From: Gammaproteobacteria bacterium UBA5109
Lineage (GTDB): Bacteria; Pseudomonadota; Gammaproteobacteria; Pseudomonadales; Pseudohongiellaceae
Direction of reading: 5' to 3'
Assembly: GCA_002414385.1 (NCBI GenBank)
Contig: DHZH01000002.1
Coordinates: 465,591-529,590, forward strand
DNA: 64,000 nucleotides
Shown here: positions 26,394-34,333 of the stretch, piece after piece
How the letters are laid out: each line of letters starts with the position of its first letter
How positions within the stretch are numbered: position 1 is the first letter of the stretch
Notes under the pieces: model-generated
Told to the model about the DNA's origin: nothing
What the model saw: only the letters and a program-made list of their open reading frames with translations
Database searches by the model: none
Program-made: the position numbers and the translations under genes

Positions 26394-26554
26394 TTACGGG
26401 CCTGTTTATGCTGAAAAACTGTAAAAAAGTGTCAGGTTGAAAGTCTAACCAACTGGGCACCAACTAGCGAGTGAATAAGGCCGGCTTGCACAGAGTAATT
26501 ATCTTGCTTAAATCTATATTTACACTTACAATTCATTAAGTTACATAAATAAGC

Positions 26555-26583
26555 TTGAAAATTAATAAAGAATAGCCTGTAAC
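26555..26583 (+). promoter_or_regulatory. Possible sigma-70 promoter of the 30-residue ORF
   Basis: TTGAAA (26555-26560) and TGTAAC (26578-26583) are separated by 17 bp in a strongly AT-rich region, about 35 bp upstream of the small membrane ORF. The -35 box is good and the -10 box is only 4 of 6. The rest of the 26394-26618 gap also serves as the rpiA upstream region on the other strand, and I see nothing else definite in it. Confidence 0.35.
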
Positions 26584-26618
26584 TTAAATTTATTACTGTA
26601 GTTTATGAAGGTAATTAC

Positions 26619-26711
26619 ATGGGTAAAAAGCCGGATATTCTTGTTGTATTGATTGTAATTTTTGGTGCAGGAATCCTGATAAGCGGCGTTGCACAAAGCG
26701 CCCTGTTCTAG
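26619..26711 (+). CDS. 30-residue single-helix membrane peptide
   Basis: Candidate small protein of 30 residues: MGKKPDILVVLIVIFGAGIL followed by ISGVAQSALF. A short positively charged N terminus (Gly-Lys-Lys) precedes one hydrophobic helix of about 20 residues, giving an N-in single-pass protein. An AAGG lies about 8 bases before the ATG, and a plausible promoter is present upstream. The frame converges on fau, 17 bp from its stop codon. I do not recognise the family. The charge-then-helix design and the gene-free surroundings favour a real gene, but the length makes chance possible. Confidence 0.55.
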   Translation: MGKKPDILVVLIVIFGAGILISGVAQSALF

Positions 26712-26728
26712 CTTTTCGGGTATTCCGG

Positions 26729-27349
26729 TCAGGGGTCTACACGATAGACCGTCTGATCTGTCACTATCATATCAAGTGGAACGTCCCATTCGGCACGTTC
26801 AAGTCTTTCGACCCTCTGACATTCATGCCCCAGGCCAATCAGTTTCGGTGTTTTCCCTGAATTATCCCCGGCTTCCCTGTGCACAGTTGCCAGGGTCCTG
26901 TCATAAAAGCCCTGACCCATACCCAGTCTTGTTCCAGCGGTGTCAAAGGCGACCAGGGGCAGAAAAATAATATCGAGATTTTCCGGCGACAGGGTGTTAT
27001 TCGGATAGAGTGGGGGCTCGGTAATACCAAATTTATTGGCAAGCAGTTTGGTATCCGGTTGGTACTGGGCGAACAGGAGTTGGGGCAGGTTTTTATCAAG
27101 TACCGGGAGGTAGCAGTTCTTACCAGCCTGCAGTGCTTCCTGCATCAAGAGCTGAGGGTCGATCTCGCCATCGAAAGCCTGGTAAAAAGCCAGGCTCTGT
27201 GCGGCCTGGAAATCCGGATCCTGCAATATCGCACTACAAACTGAGCGCGCTGCATCGGCCTGTGCCTGCGGGGGGATTGAGCGCCTGAGCTGGCGTATTT
27301 TCTTTCTTATTTGTAAGTGCTTACTATCTTTTAAATGCTTATTACTCAT
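26729..27349 (-). CDS. fau: 5-formyltetrahydrofolate cyclo-ligase
   Basis: Converts 5-formyl-THF to 5,10-methenyl-THF using ATP. The 206-residue protein has the N-terminal RKKIRQLRRSI basic helix, a central FYQAFDGEIDPQLLM, and the family signature LGMGQGFYDRTLA, with LPLVAFDTAGTRLG just before it. It lies directly downstream of the 6S RNA on the same strand, the conserved ssrS-ygfA arrangement of E. coli and Pseudomonas, where the 6S transcript is processed from a longer RNA that can read into this gene. Confidence 0.94.
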   Translation of the reverse strand: MSNKHLKDSKHLQIRKKIRQLRRSIPPQAQADAARSVCSAILQDPDFQAAQSLAFYQAFDGEIDPQLLMQEALQAGKNCYLPVLDKNLPQLLFAQYQPDTKLLANKFGITEPPLYPNNTLSPENLDIIFLPLVAFDTAGTRLGMGQGFYDRTLATVHREAGDNSGKTPKLIGLGHECQRVERLERAEWDVPLDMIVTDQTVYRVDP

Positions 27350-27395
27350 GTAACTGATTCACAAGTACATACTTACAATAGAGAAGGGAAGTTAG

Positions 27396-27574
27396 AAACT
27401 CTCCGGAATACCGCTACCAAATGAGTCCTGAACCCAAGCGTTCAGGTGGTGGCTCGTCCGGTATATCAGGCTTTCCGTCTTGCGGACTTGCACAACAATA
27501 CCTTTGGGCAAAGCCTCCAAGGTGTAATTATCGGCTCAGGGACAATATTGGTTGGCCAATATTCCAGGGAGCAT
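27396..27574 (-). ncRNA. ssrS: 6S RNA
   Basis: 6S RNA binds sigma-70 RNA polymerase as an open-promoter mimic. Read on the minus strand, the segment has CCTGAGCCGATA (about 27529-27540) matching the E. coli 6S core. It also has a closing stem between CTCCCTGGAATA (27559-27570) and TATTCCGGAGAG (27399-27410) with one mismatch and one wobble, and a 3' portion with CTTGGGTTCAGG like the E. coli AAGGGUUCAAGG arm. The length of about 179 nt fits (E. coli 183-184). Its place between zapA and fau is the conserved locus. Ends are estimated to a few bases. Confidence 0.92.
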
Positions 27575-27580
27575 GCAATC

Positions 27581-27586
27581 ATTATA
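27581..27586 (-). promoter_or_regulatory. -10 box of the 6S RNA promoter
   Basis: A perfect TATAAT reads on the minus strand at 27586-27581, placing transcription start near 27574, exactly where the 6S closing stem begins. The region about 17 bp upstream (CTTTCA, 27609-27604) is a poor -35 match, so the promoter may depend on the -10 element or an activator. Confidence 0.7.
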
Positions 27587-27641
27587 GACTATTTGGGGAA
27601 AGCTGAAAGGGGTATATCAAGGTTCCGGGAATCAGGGCTTT

Positions 27642-27953
27642 TCAGATTTCGTACTGCCGGGAGGTCTGCAGAGCTGATTCAATTTTCTTTTCCAGATGCG
27701 AAAGGAATTCCTGCGCATCACTCTCAGAATCGTTGGCTTCCTTGGAGCTTTGCAGGAGTTCATGGCACAGGTTCAGCGCTGTCATGACGACAACTTTTTC
27801 AAAGCCCAGCGTGGAACCGGCTTTTTTAATCTGTTCCATCTGCTTGTTCAGGTAAGTGGCAGATTGACGCAAGGCATCTTCTTCATCCGGACTGCAGGCG
27901 ATCTGGTAATCCCTGCCCAGTAATTGAATGCTGATACTGTTTTTTTCTGCCAT
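27642..27953 (-). CDS. zapA: Cell division protein ZapA
   Basis: Cytosolic FtsZ-ring stabiliser, a small dimer/tetramer that crosslinks FtsZ filaments. The 103-residue protein has the N-terminal globular part ISIQLLGRDYQIACSPDEE, ALRQSATYLNKQMEQIKK, then VVMTALNLCHELL and a C-terminal coiled coil. It starts 3 bp after the upstream coiled-coil gene and is followed by ssrS and fau, as in E. coli (ygfE-ssrS-ygfA). Confidence 0.93.
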   Translation of the reverse strand: MAEKNSISIQLLGRDYQIACSPDEEDALRQSATYLNKQMEQIKKAGSTLGFEKVVVMTALNLCHELLQSSKEANDSESDAQEFLSHLEKKIESALQTSRQYEI

Positions 27954-27956
27954 AAA

Positions 27957-28166
27957 TCAGCTACCCTGCTCAAGAGTTTTAAGACGGCGCAAAACCTTTT
28001 CCAGTCGCACCCGGGCGAGCTGGTTTTTATCGTGTAATGCCTTGCGTTCACTTTGCAAAGTGCTGGTTTCATCACGCAGGGCCTGATTTTCAGCCTTCAT
28101 TTCTGCGCAAAGCTGAATCAGTTCATCAACTTTCTCTTCCAGGCCGCTGTAAGTAGAATTGCTCAT
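27957..28166 (-). CDS. ZapB-like coiled-coil protein (TIGR02449 family)
   Basis: A 69-residue protein that is almost entirely one coiled coil: LEEKVDELIQLCAEMKAENQ and ALRDETSTLQSERKALHDKN have clear heptads, and the C terminus is basic. It matches the small TIGR02449 proteins that sit directly upstream of zapA in Pseudomonas and Xanthomonas relatives. By context it probably acts with ZapA at the Z-ring, possibly as a ZapB equivalent; that role is inference. It is divergent from ygfB across 195 bp. Confidence 0.85.
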   Translation of the reverse strand: MSNSTYSGLEEKVDELIQLCAEMKAENQALRDETSTLQSERKALHDKNQLARVRLEKVLRRLKTLEQGS

Positions 28167-28361
28167 GGTTTAGTGCCCTTCCTATTCTGGCCAGTAACTA
28201 TAAAACGCGGTGAACAGTGGGTCAACTTACTTTTTGGTAAAAAATTTAGAGTAATCAGGCCCTTGGTTGGACCTGTTAAACTTAATCTTAAGCGCGAATA
28301 TTTTTAAGTGACAGGGTATTATAGGAAACAATCAGTATTAACAAGTAACCGGAGAGTTACA

Positions 28362-28928
28362 GTGACAGTTGATTTTGCAAAAGTAACAATCATGTTGGCC
28401 GATAATAACATCTATAATTCAGCCTCGGAGTTGCACGGGATTATCTGTGGTGCACTGAGTGCAGGAGCAGAGGCTGAGAAAGTGCATCTGATCTGGCATC
28501 TGCTGGGCCAGTCTGGCAAACCCAGTAAAATTCTCAGCGAGCTGATTGAACGACTCGCATTGGAGTCAGCCAGGCAGCTGGAGGACCCGGGCTTTTCTTT
28601 CCAGCTGCTGCTGCCGGATGATGATACTGAACTGGGACTGCGCCTGCGTGCACTGGGTAACTGGTGTGAAGGCTACATCAGTGGATTTGGCGGGACCTAT
28701 GCCAAGGCCGATGCTTCCCTGCAGGATGAAACCCGGGAAGTGCTGAAAGATTTTACTGCTATCGCAGACCTCGACAGCGGTGATGAAGAAGGCAATGAGC
28801 GGGACGAAAAAGATTATATGGAAGTAATGGAGTATGTACGGGTTGCCGCCAGCACAGTCTATGCCCAGGGGCAACTGGGAGTGAAACCGGCAACAAGTGA
28901 AAACCAGGAAGAGAAAAACTGGCACTAG
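28362..28928 (+). CDS. ygfB: UPF0149 family protein YgfB
   Basis: All-helical protein of 188 residues. I place the start at the GTG at 28362 because GGAGAG lies 5 bases before it and the conserved N terminus (TVDFAKVTIMLADNN) begins right there; an ATG 54 bp upstream would add an unconserved tail. Family signatures are SASELHGIICGALSAG, LLPDDDTELGLRLRALGNWC and FLYGFG-like CEGYISGFGG. In Pseudomonas aeruginosa a YgfB homologue modulates ampDh3 expression, but the general function is unsettled. It precedes pepP and ubiH, the conserved order. Confidence 0.92.
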   Translation: MTVDFAKVTIMLADNNIYNSASELHGIICGALSAGAEAEKVHLIWHLLGQSGKPSKILSELIERLALESARQLEDPGFSFQLLLPDDDTELGLRLRALGNWCEGYISGFGGTYAKADASLQDETREVLKDFTAIADLDSGDEEGNERDEKDYMEVMEYVRVAASTVYAQGQLGVKPATSENQEEKNWH

Positions 28929-28953
28929 TAACCCTTTAAGATGATATCGCCTA

Positions 28954-30267
28954 ATGCAGATTGAAAAAAAATTATTTATCAAGCGCCGTCAGGAACTGAT
29001 GGCCCAGATGGAGCCGGACAGTATTGCAGTCCTTTCTGCAGCCAGGCCAAGATTAAGAAATGGTGATGCTGATTATACTTACCGACAGAACAGTGACTTT
29101 TATTACCTGACTGGTTTTGCAGAGCCTGAAGCAATTCTGGTGCTTGTCCCCGGCCGCGAACAGGGAGAATCAATACTTTTCTGTCAGGAAAAAGATGAAC
29201 TCAAGGAACTCTGGAATGGCAAACTGCTTGGACCGGAAGCCGCTATCGACACCCTGGGCATGGATGACAGTTTTCCCATCGACGATGTTGACGATATTCT
29301 GCCGGGCCTGATTGAAGGCCGTGAGCGGGTTTATTCGCCCATGGGCAAAGATGAACAGTTTGACCACCAGCTGATGGAGTGGGTAAGAGTTATCCGCAGT
29401 AAAGTGAGAAGTGGCGCTCATCCGCCGGGTGAATTCCTGGTGCTGGATCATATCCTTCATGAAATGCGCCTGATCAAATCCAAGGCTGAGCTGAGCCTGA
29501 TGAAAAAATCGGCACAGATAGCCGTTGCGGCTCACAAGCGCGCGATGCATGCCTGTCGTCCGGGCATGCAGGAATATGAACTGGAAGCAGAATATCTTTA
29601 TGAATTTGCCCGTTCAGGTTGCCTGGCTCCGGCTTACAGTTCAATTGTGGCAGGCGGCCCGAATGCCTGTATTCTTCATTACACCACCAATGACCAGCCG
29701 CTTAATGATGGTGAACTGGTGCTGATTGATGCAGGTTGTGAATATGAATATTACGCTTCAGACATCACCCGAACCTTCCCGGTTAACGGAAAATTCACGG
29801 CGGAGCAAAAAGCGCTTTATGACATTGTGCTGGATGCACAGCTTGAAGCCATTAAAGTGATCAAGCCCGGGGGACATTGGGATGATGCTCATAACAGGAC
29901 GGTGGAAGTTATTACTGAAGGTCTGCTCGAACTTGGACTGTTAAAGGGCAAATTAAAAGACCTGATAGCTGAAGGTGCATACAAGGACTTTTACATGCAT
30001 CGTGCCGGCCACTGGCTGGGAATGGATGTCCATGATGTTGGTGATTACAAGATTGAAGGCAAGTGGCGCCTGCTTGAGCCGGGCATGGTCATGACCGTTG
30101 AACCCGGCATCTATGTTTCTGAACGCAACAGCTCAGTTGCTGAAAAATGGCGCGGCATTGGTATTCGAATTGAAGATGATGTCGCGGTCAGCAAAAAAGG
30201 CAACGAGGTGCTGACCAAAGGGTTGCCAAAAACCACGGCCGAGATTGAATCTTTCATGGCGGCCTGA
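28954..30267 (+). CDS. pepP: Xaa-Pro aminopeptidase
   Basis: Cytosolic manganese metallopeptidase removing N-terminal residues next to proline. The 437-residue protein has the N-terminal creatinase-like domain (RNGDADYTYRQNSDFYYLTG) and the pita-bread catalytic domain. Metal ligands are visible in LIDAGCEYEYYASDITRTFP (two Asp), HWLGMDVHD (His), TVEPGIY (Glu) and GIRIEDDV (Glu). It begins 25 bp after ygfB and ends one base before ubiH, so ygfB-pepP-ubiH is an operon. Confidence 0.95.
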   Translation: MQIEKKLFIKRRQELMAQMEPDSIAVLSAARPRLRNGDADYTYRQNSDFYYLTGFAEPEAILVLVPGREQGESILFCQEKDELKELWNGKLLGPEAAIDTLGMDDSFPIDDVDDILPGLIEGRERVYSPMGKDEQFDHQLMEWVRVIRSKVRSGAHPPGEFLVLDHILHEMRLIKSKAELSLMKKSAQIAVAAHKRAMHACRPGMQEYELEAEYLYEFARSGCLAPAYSSIVAGGPNACILHYTTNDQPLNDGELVLIDAGCEYEYYASDITRTFPVNGKFTAEQKALYDIVLDAQLEAIKVIKPGGHWDDAHNRTVEVITEGLLELGLLKGKLKDLIAEGAYKDFYMHRAGHWLGMDVHDVGDYKIEGKWRLLEPGMVMTVEPGIYVSERNSSVAEKWRGIGIRIEDDVAVSKKGNEVLTKGLPKTTAEIESFMAA

Positions 30268-30268
30268 G

Positions 30269-31516
30269 ATGCAGACTCCGCAACATGCTCATTATGATCT
30301 GGTGGTAATCGGTGCCGGCATGGTGGGCCTGAGTCTTGCCCTGGCATTGCAACACCAAGCCCATGTTGATCCGGCGAAAATCCTGCTGCTTGAATCACGG
30401 CCAATCAGCAAGGACAAAGCCCTGCAACCCGGTTTTGACGCTCGCTCAACTGTACTTTCCTACGGCACGGTAAAACAATTGCAAAACCTGAATCTGTGGC
30501 AGGATCTGCACGCCCATGCCTGCCCGATAAAGCAAATTCATGTTTCGGACAAGGGTCGTTTTGGGAATACGCTGATCAACGCTGAAGAAGAACAGGTATC
30601 AGCACTTGGCTATGTACTGGAGAACCAGCACCTGGGGCAGGTGCTGAATAACAGGCTTCTGCAGTCTGAATCGCTGGAGTGTCTGAGTCCGGTAGACGTT
30701 CTGTCGGTCAGTCAGGAAAAAGACGCGGCTCTGGTGCACTGCCGAAGTGAGGAGCAGGAATATGATGTCAGGACCTCTCTGGTGGTACTGGCTGAAGGTG
30801 GACGTTCGGGGCTGATTGAAAAGATGGGTATCGTCAGACGGAATTACGACTATCAGCAAGCAGGCATAATTGCCAATATCGGCTTTGAACATGCCCATGA
30901 ATATATTGCCTATGAGCGTTTCACCGGCAATGGGCCGCTGGCCATTTTGCCGCTGAATCCCTGGCAGGGCGAACAGCGCGCCGCCCTGATCTGGACACAG
31001 GGCCTCGATAAGTACCAGACATTAATTGCAGCTGATGATGAATATTTTCTGCAGTTTTTGCAGTCCGAGTTCGGCTATCGACTGGGTGAACTGACAAAAG
31101 TCGGAGAACGCGCAGGCTTTCCTTTTATGCTGCAGGAGAGTAATGAACAGATCCGTCATCGCCTGGTATTGCTGGGGAATGCGGCACACACACTACACCC
31201 GGTTGCAGGGCAGGGATTTAACCTGGCCTTCAGGGACGCCCTGTGTCTGGCGGCCAATATCGCCCAGTCACTGCAGGATCGAGTGGATCCGGGTGCTTAC
31301 TCCCGTCTGCAGGCCTATCTGCTAAGTGTTGAACAGGACCAGGACCGCACTATCAATTTCAGCCATTATCTGACGCGGCTGTTTTCCACCGAAAGCAATA
31401 CTCTGTCGGCAGCCAGGAAAATGGGGCTGATCGGCATTGACCTCTTCCCGGCATTGAAAAAAACACTCAGCCTGCAGGCCATGGGTCTGGGTAATTCCAC
31501 GCTGGATTTTTCATAA
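30269..31516 (+). CDS. ubiH: 2-octaprenyl-6-methoxyphenol hydroxylase UbiH
   Basis: FAD monooxygenase of ubiquinone synthesis. The ATG at 30269 is used rather than a TTG inside pepP, giving 415 residues starting just before the FAD-binding VVIGAGMVGLSLALAL. Other marks are PGFDARSTVLSYGTVKQL, IKQIHVSDKGRFG (typical of UbiH), YERFTGNGPLAILPL and LHPVAGQGFNLAFRDA. The second flavin hydroxylase gene (ubiI/visC) that often follows is not present here. Instead a small NTF2-like gene follows after 4 bp. Confidence 0.93.
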   Translation: MQTPQHAHYDLVVIGAGMVGLSLALALQHQAHVDPAKILLLESRPISKDKALQPGFDARSTVLSYGTVKQLQNLNLWQDLHAHACPIKQIHVSDKGRFGNTLINAEEEQVSALGYVLENQHLGQVLNNRLLQSESLECLSPVDVLSVSQEKDAALVHCRSEEQEYDVRTSLVVLAEGGRSGLIEKMGIVRRNYDYQQAGIIANIGFEHAHEYIAYERFTGNGPLAILPLNPWQGEQRAALIWTQGLDKYQTLIAADDEYFLQFLQSEFGYRLGELTKVGERAGFPFMLQESNEQIRHRLVLLGNAAHTLHPVAGQGFNLAFRDALCLAANIAQSLQDRVDPGAYSRLQAYLLSVEQDQDRTINFSHYLTRLFSTESNTLSAARKMGLIGIDLFPALKKTLSLQAMGLGNSTLDFS

Positions 31517-31520
31517 CAGC

Positions 31521-31883
31521 ATGCAGAACCTGAGCCGGACAATTCTTCAGTTGGAAGAAAGAATATTACACCAGCCATTTGATGAGAATATTGCTGCTTT
31601 ACTAGCTGACGACATGTGGGAAATCGGCAGTTCGGGGGTAAAGCATTCGCGTGATGAAATCTGCCAGTGGCTGAAAATTAAACCGGCAGATGCCTGCTGG
31701 CAGCTCAGTGATTTCAAACTCCAGGAATTAAGCGCTGATTTATTGCTGTGCAGCTATCGGGCCAGACAGATCGCTCCCGCGATTTCTGCCTCTGCCGGTG
31801 CATTACATAGTTCGCTCTGGAAAAAGGGCGAGCATGGCTGGCAAATGTGCTTTCATCAAGGGACTAAACTTGTCGACAAATAG
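31521..31883 (+). CDS. DUF4440 / NTF2-like small protein
   Basis: A 120-residue cytosolic protein. The pattern ILQLEERILHQPF, LLADDMWEIGSSG, HSRDEICQWL and GALHSSLWKKGEHGWQMCFHQGT is that of DUF4440/NTF2-like proteins, with the final strand W-x-x-x-FHQGT conserved. Function is unknown. The start lies 4 bp after ubiH, so it probably shares that operon. Its stop faces the pit stop 35 bp away, with no clear terminator hairpin between. Confidence 0.78.
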   Translation: MQNLSRTILQLEERILHQPFDENIAALLADDMWEIGSSGVKHSRDEICQWLKIKPADACWQLSDFKLQELSADLLLCSYRARQIAPAISASAGALHSSLWKKGEHGWQMCFHQGTKLVDK

Positions 31884-31917
31884 ATGACAAGGGGAGGTCG
31901 GTCTGTAGCGGGGCTTT

Positions 31918-33192
31918 CTAGCCAGTGCCAAAGATGGCTTTAAGAATAAAGAAGAAAATAATGGCCAGAATGGCACCGGCAGGCAGTGTGACCAGCCAGG
32001 AAATAAAAATTCGTCTTACCACACCAAACTCCAGTGCTCCCCTCCCGGCTCGTGCCAGACCAACACCCAATACTGCTCCGACCAGGGTGTGCGTGGTTGA
32101 AACCGGGATCCCTGTCGCTGATGCAAGCACCACTGTTGATGCGGCTGACAACTCGGCTGAGAATCCCAGTGAAGGTTTCAGGTTGGTAATTTTCTTGCCG
32201 ATGGTTGCCATCACCTTGTGGCCGTACATCATCAGCCCAAAAACAATGCCGATACCTCCCAGAAACAGTATCCAGATCGGCATCAAGGCTTGTTGTGAGA
32301 CTTCACCGGAACGCACCACGGAATTGATAGCAGCCAGAGGGCCAATGGCATTGGCAACATCATTTGAGCCATGGGCGAAGGCCATACTACAGGCTGTGAA
32401 AATCATCAGGGTGGCAAATACTTTTTCAATCTGGTCCAGATGCAGGTGATGATCCTCATCGATATGTGGTTCTACTTTACGTTGCATATAGACACCCAGC
32501 GCCATTACGGCGATTCCAACAGCAACAGAGGCGGCCAGTGACTGTAGAAAAGTTACTTCAAGACCAACATTGGTGAGCCCCTTGGTAAAAGTCACCATGG
32601 AAATCATCAAGCCAACCATAAACATATAGATTGGGATATAACGCCTGGCATTGATTAGGGGTGTCTCGCTGTCAAGAATCAGAATATGTACAGAGCGATA
32701 GATGCAAAAAGCCAGTAAGCCGGCTATCAGCGGGGAACTGATCCAACTCATGGCGATAGTGACAACTGCATTCCAGTTGACAGAATTTGCTCCCAGACCA
32801 ACCACGCCAAAGCCGACAATCGCACCAACAATGGAGTGGGTAGTGGATACCGGCCAGCCTTTCATGGTCGCAATCAGCAACCAAACGCCTGCTGCGAGCA
32901 AAGCAGCCAGCATGCCATAAACCAGTAATTCAGGCGTTCCGGATAGCAGTGCCGGATCAATGATTCCACGCCTTATGGTTGAGGTTACCTGGCCTCCGGC
33001 CAGGAAGGCTCCGGTAAATTCAAAAATAGCGGCGACTATTATGGCCTGTTTCAGCGTCAGTGCACCGGAACCGACAGAAGTTCCCATGGCATTGGCAACA
33101 TCATTAGCGCCAACCCCCCAGGCCATGAAAAATCCAAACAGTATTGCGAGAATTAGCAGTATAGTGCCGTATTCACCAAGAACATCCATCAA
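31918..33192 (-). CDS. pit: Inorganic phosphate transporter, Pit family
   Basis: Inner-membrane Pi/cation symporter of 424 residues with about ten helices. The duplicated PiT signatures are present: FFMAWGVGANDVANAMGTSV near residue 20 and CSMAFAHGSNDVANAIGPLA in the second half, together with WPVSTTHSIVGAIVGFG and IPVSTTHTLVGAVLGVG. A central cytoplasmic loop is rich in His/Asp (PHIDEDHHLHLDQ). It stands alone on the minus strand, divergent from phoB. Its upstream region has a PhoB-type box at the -35 position (33301-33318), suggesting phosphate-starvation control. Confidence 0.94.
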   Translation of the reverse strand: MMDVLGEYGTILLILAILFGFFMAWGVGANDVANAMGTSVGSGALTLKQAIIVAAIFEFTGAFLAGGQVTSTIRRGIIDPALLSGTPELLVYGMLAALLAAGVWLLIATMKGWPVSTTHSIVGAIVGFGVVGLGANSVNWNAVVTIAMSWISSPLIAGLLAFCIYRSVHILILDSETPLINARRYIPIYMFMVGLMISMVTFTKGLTNVGLEVTFLQSLAASVAVGIAVMALGVYMQRKVEPHIDEDHHLHLDQIEKVFATLMIFTACSMAFAHGSNDVANAIGPLAAINSVVRSGEVSQQALMPIWILFLGGIGIVFGLMMYGHKVMATIGKKITNLKPSLGFSAELSAASTVVLASATGIPVSTTHTLVGAVLGVGLARAGRGALEFGVVRRIFISWLVTLPAGAILAIIFFFILKAIFGTG

Positions 33193-33284
33193 CGTGCCCC
33201 AGAAATATCTGTAAAATAGTGCCAGCAGTTGTAGAGCTGAGCCCTTCTTATTATTTTTGTTTCCGCGCCATCCATAAAAAAATC

Positions 33285-33318
33285 ATTATACTCATGGCTT
33301 ATGACGAATCTATGACAA
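33285..33318 (-). promoter_or_regulatory. PhoB-dependent promoter of pit (Pho box plus -10)
   Basis: On the minus strand, TTGTCAT (33318-33312), AGAT and TCGTCAT (33307-33301) form a Pho box of two 7-bp repeats with a 4-bp spacer; the E. coli consensus is CTGTCAT-AAAT-CTGTCAT. Exactly 10 bp later is a perfect TATAAT (33290-33285). This is the standard geometry of PhoB-activated promoters, where the box replaces -35. The start codon is about 93 bp from the -10. The rest of the 442-bp gap 33193-33634 holds the phoB upstream region and no convincing gene. Confidence 0.72.
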
Positions 33319-33563
33319 GTTTGGGTATAAGTGATTGATTTATCTAAATGTAATTCGTTGTGAATCAATCTGTACGCCTGCCTGATATACAATGCTATAG
33401 TTTTGTCAGGGCATTTATTATTCTTGAAGCTTACAATCCTGAAGCCGTAATTTGTGAATTGATAATAAGCGCTTTGGCTATGCAAATACCCGGTTTTTTT
33501 AAGTTTTAAGGTAAAAAACCTATAACTGCCCGAAATGCTTGAGAAAGCTCTGAATAATTATTT

Positions 33564-33581
33564 TTTTAACAAATCTTTAAT
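33564..33581 (+). promoter_or_regulatory. Degenerate Pho box upstream of phoB
   Basis: TTTTAAC-AAAT-CTTTAAT has the 7-4-7 layout and a consensus AAAT spacer. The second repeat matches the E. coli Pho box at 5 of 7 positions and the first is weak. The hexamer 10 bp downstream (TAGCCT) is a poor -10. Autoregulation of phoBR is usual in this family, which makes the site plausible but unproven. Confidence 0.4.
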
Positions 33582-33634
33582 ATCTCCATGGTAGCCTTCG
33601 CATCGGGTTAATTTGACAGGTATAGGTACAGCAA

Positions 33635-34333
33635 GTGGCTGCAAAAAAAATTCTCATCATCGAAGATGAACCGGATATTCTGGAAGTACTGAGTTACAAC
33701 CTGAAGCGTGAAGGATTTCAGGTTGTGACTGCCCTTGACGGGGATAAAGGACTAAATCTCGTGCGCAGGGAAAAACCTGACCTGGTGATTCTTGATCTGA
33801 TGTTGCCAGGGATGGATGGAGTCGAAATTTGTTCAACGATAAAAAATGATAATGAACTGATGTCCACCCTTGTGATCATGGTTACAGCCAAAGGTGAAGA
33901 AAGTGATATTGTGCTGGGGCTAGGCGTTGGCGCTGATGATTATGTCTCCAAGCCTTTCAGCCCCAGGGAGCTGGTAGCCAGGGTAAAAGCAGTATTACGT
34001 CGTGGCCTTATTATTGATGCCAGTGGCGGGAAAGAAAAAATTGAGTGTGGAGCTCTCGTTATTGATAGCGCCAGATACAAAGTGATGGTCGATGGTGAAG
34101 AAGTAAAACTGACAGCCACTGAGTTCAGGATTTTGCAGTATCTCGCCAGTAATGCCGGAAGGGTATTTTCCAGAGAACAGTTATTAAACAAGGCTCTGGG
34201 AGACGCCACTGTGGTTGTAGACAGAAATATTGATGTCCATATTCGTGGTATCCGCAAAAAGCTGGCAATTCAGCCACCAGTAATTGAAACAATTCGGGGA
34301 GTGGGGTACCGCTTTCAAGAACTTACCGGATGA
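33635..34333 (+). CDS. phoB: Phosphate regulon response regulator PhoB
   Basis: OmpR-class transcription factor activated by PhoR under phosphate limitation. The receiver domain shows ILIIEDEPDILEVLSYNL, phospho-acceptor Asp54 in VILDLMLPGMDG, MVTAKGEE and the Lys in YVSKPFSPREL. The winged-helix domain shows LTATEFRILQYLASNAGRVF, DRNIDVHIRGIRKKL and IETIRGVGYRF. It is 232 residues long. The start codon is GTG (GTGGCTGCA) and the ribosome site is weak. It overlaps phoR by 4 bp (ATGA). Confidence 0.95.
   Translation: MAAKKILIIEDEPDILEVLSYNLKREGFQVVTALDGDKGLNLVRREKPDLVILDLMLPGMDGVEICSTIKNDNELMSTLVIMVTAKGEESDIVLGLGVGADDYVSKPFSPRELVARVKAVLRRGLIIDASGGKEKIECGALVIDSARYKVMVDGEEVKLTATEFRILQYLASNAGRVFSREQLLNKALGDATVVVDRNIDVHIRGIRKKLAIQPPVIETIRGVGYRFQELTG

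Noticed and set aside
27421..27787. Plus-strand open frames across the 6S RNA gene
   Set aside because: They overlap the conserved 6S RNA and zapA and lack start signals; the RNA explains the sequence.
33189..33485. 98-codon minus-strand frame upstream of pit
   Set aside because: It overlaps the pit start and the Pho box/-10 promoter, has no ribosome site and its composition is like non-coding AT-rich DNA.
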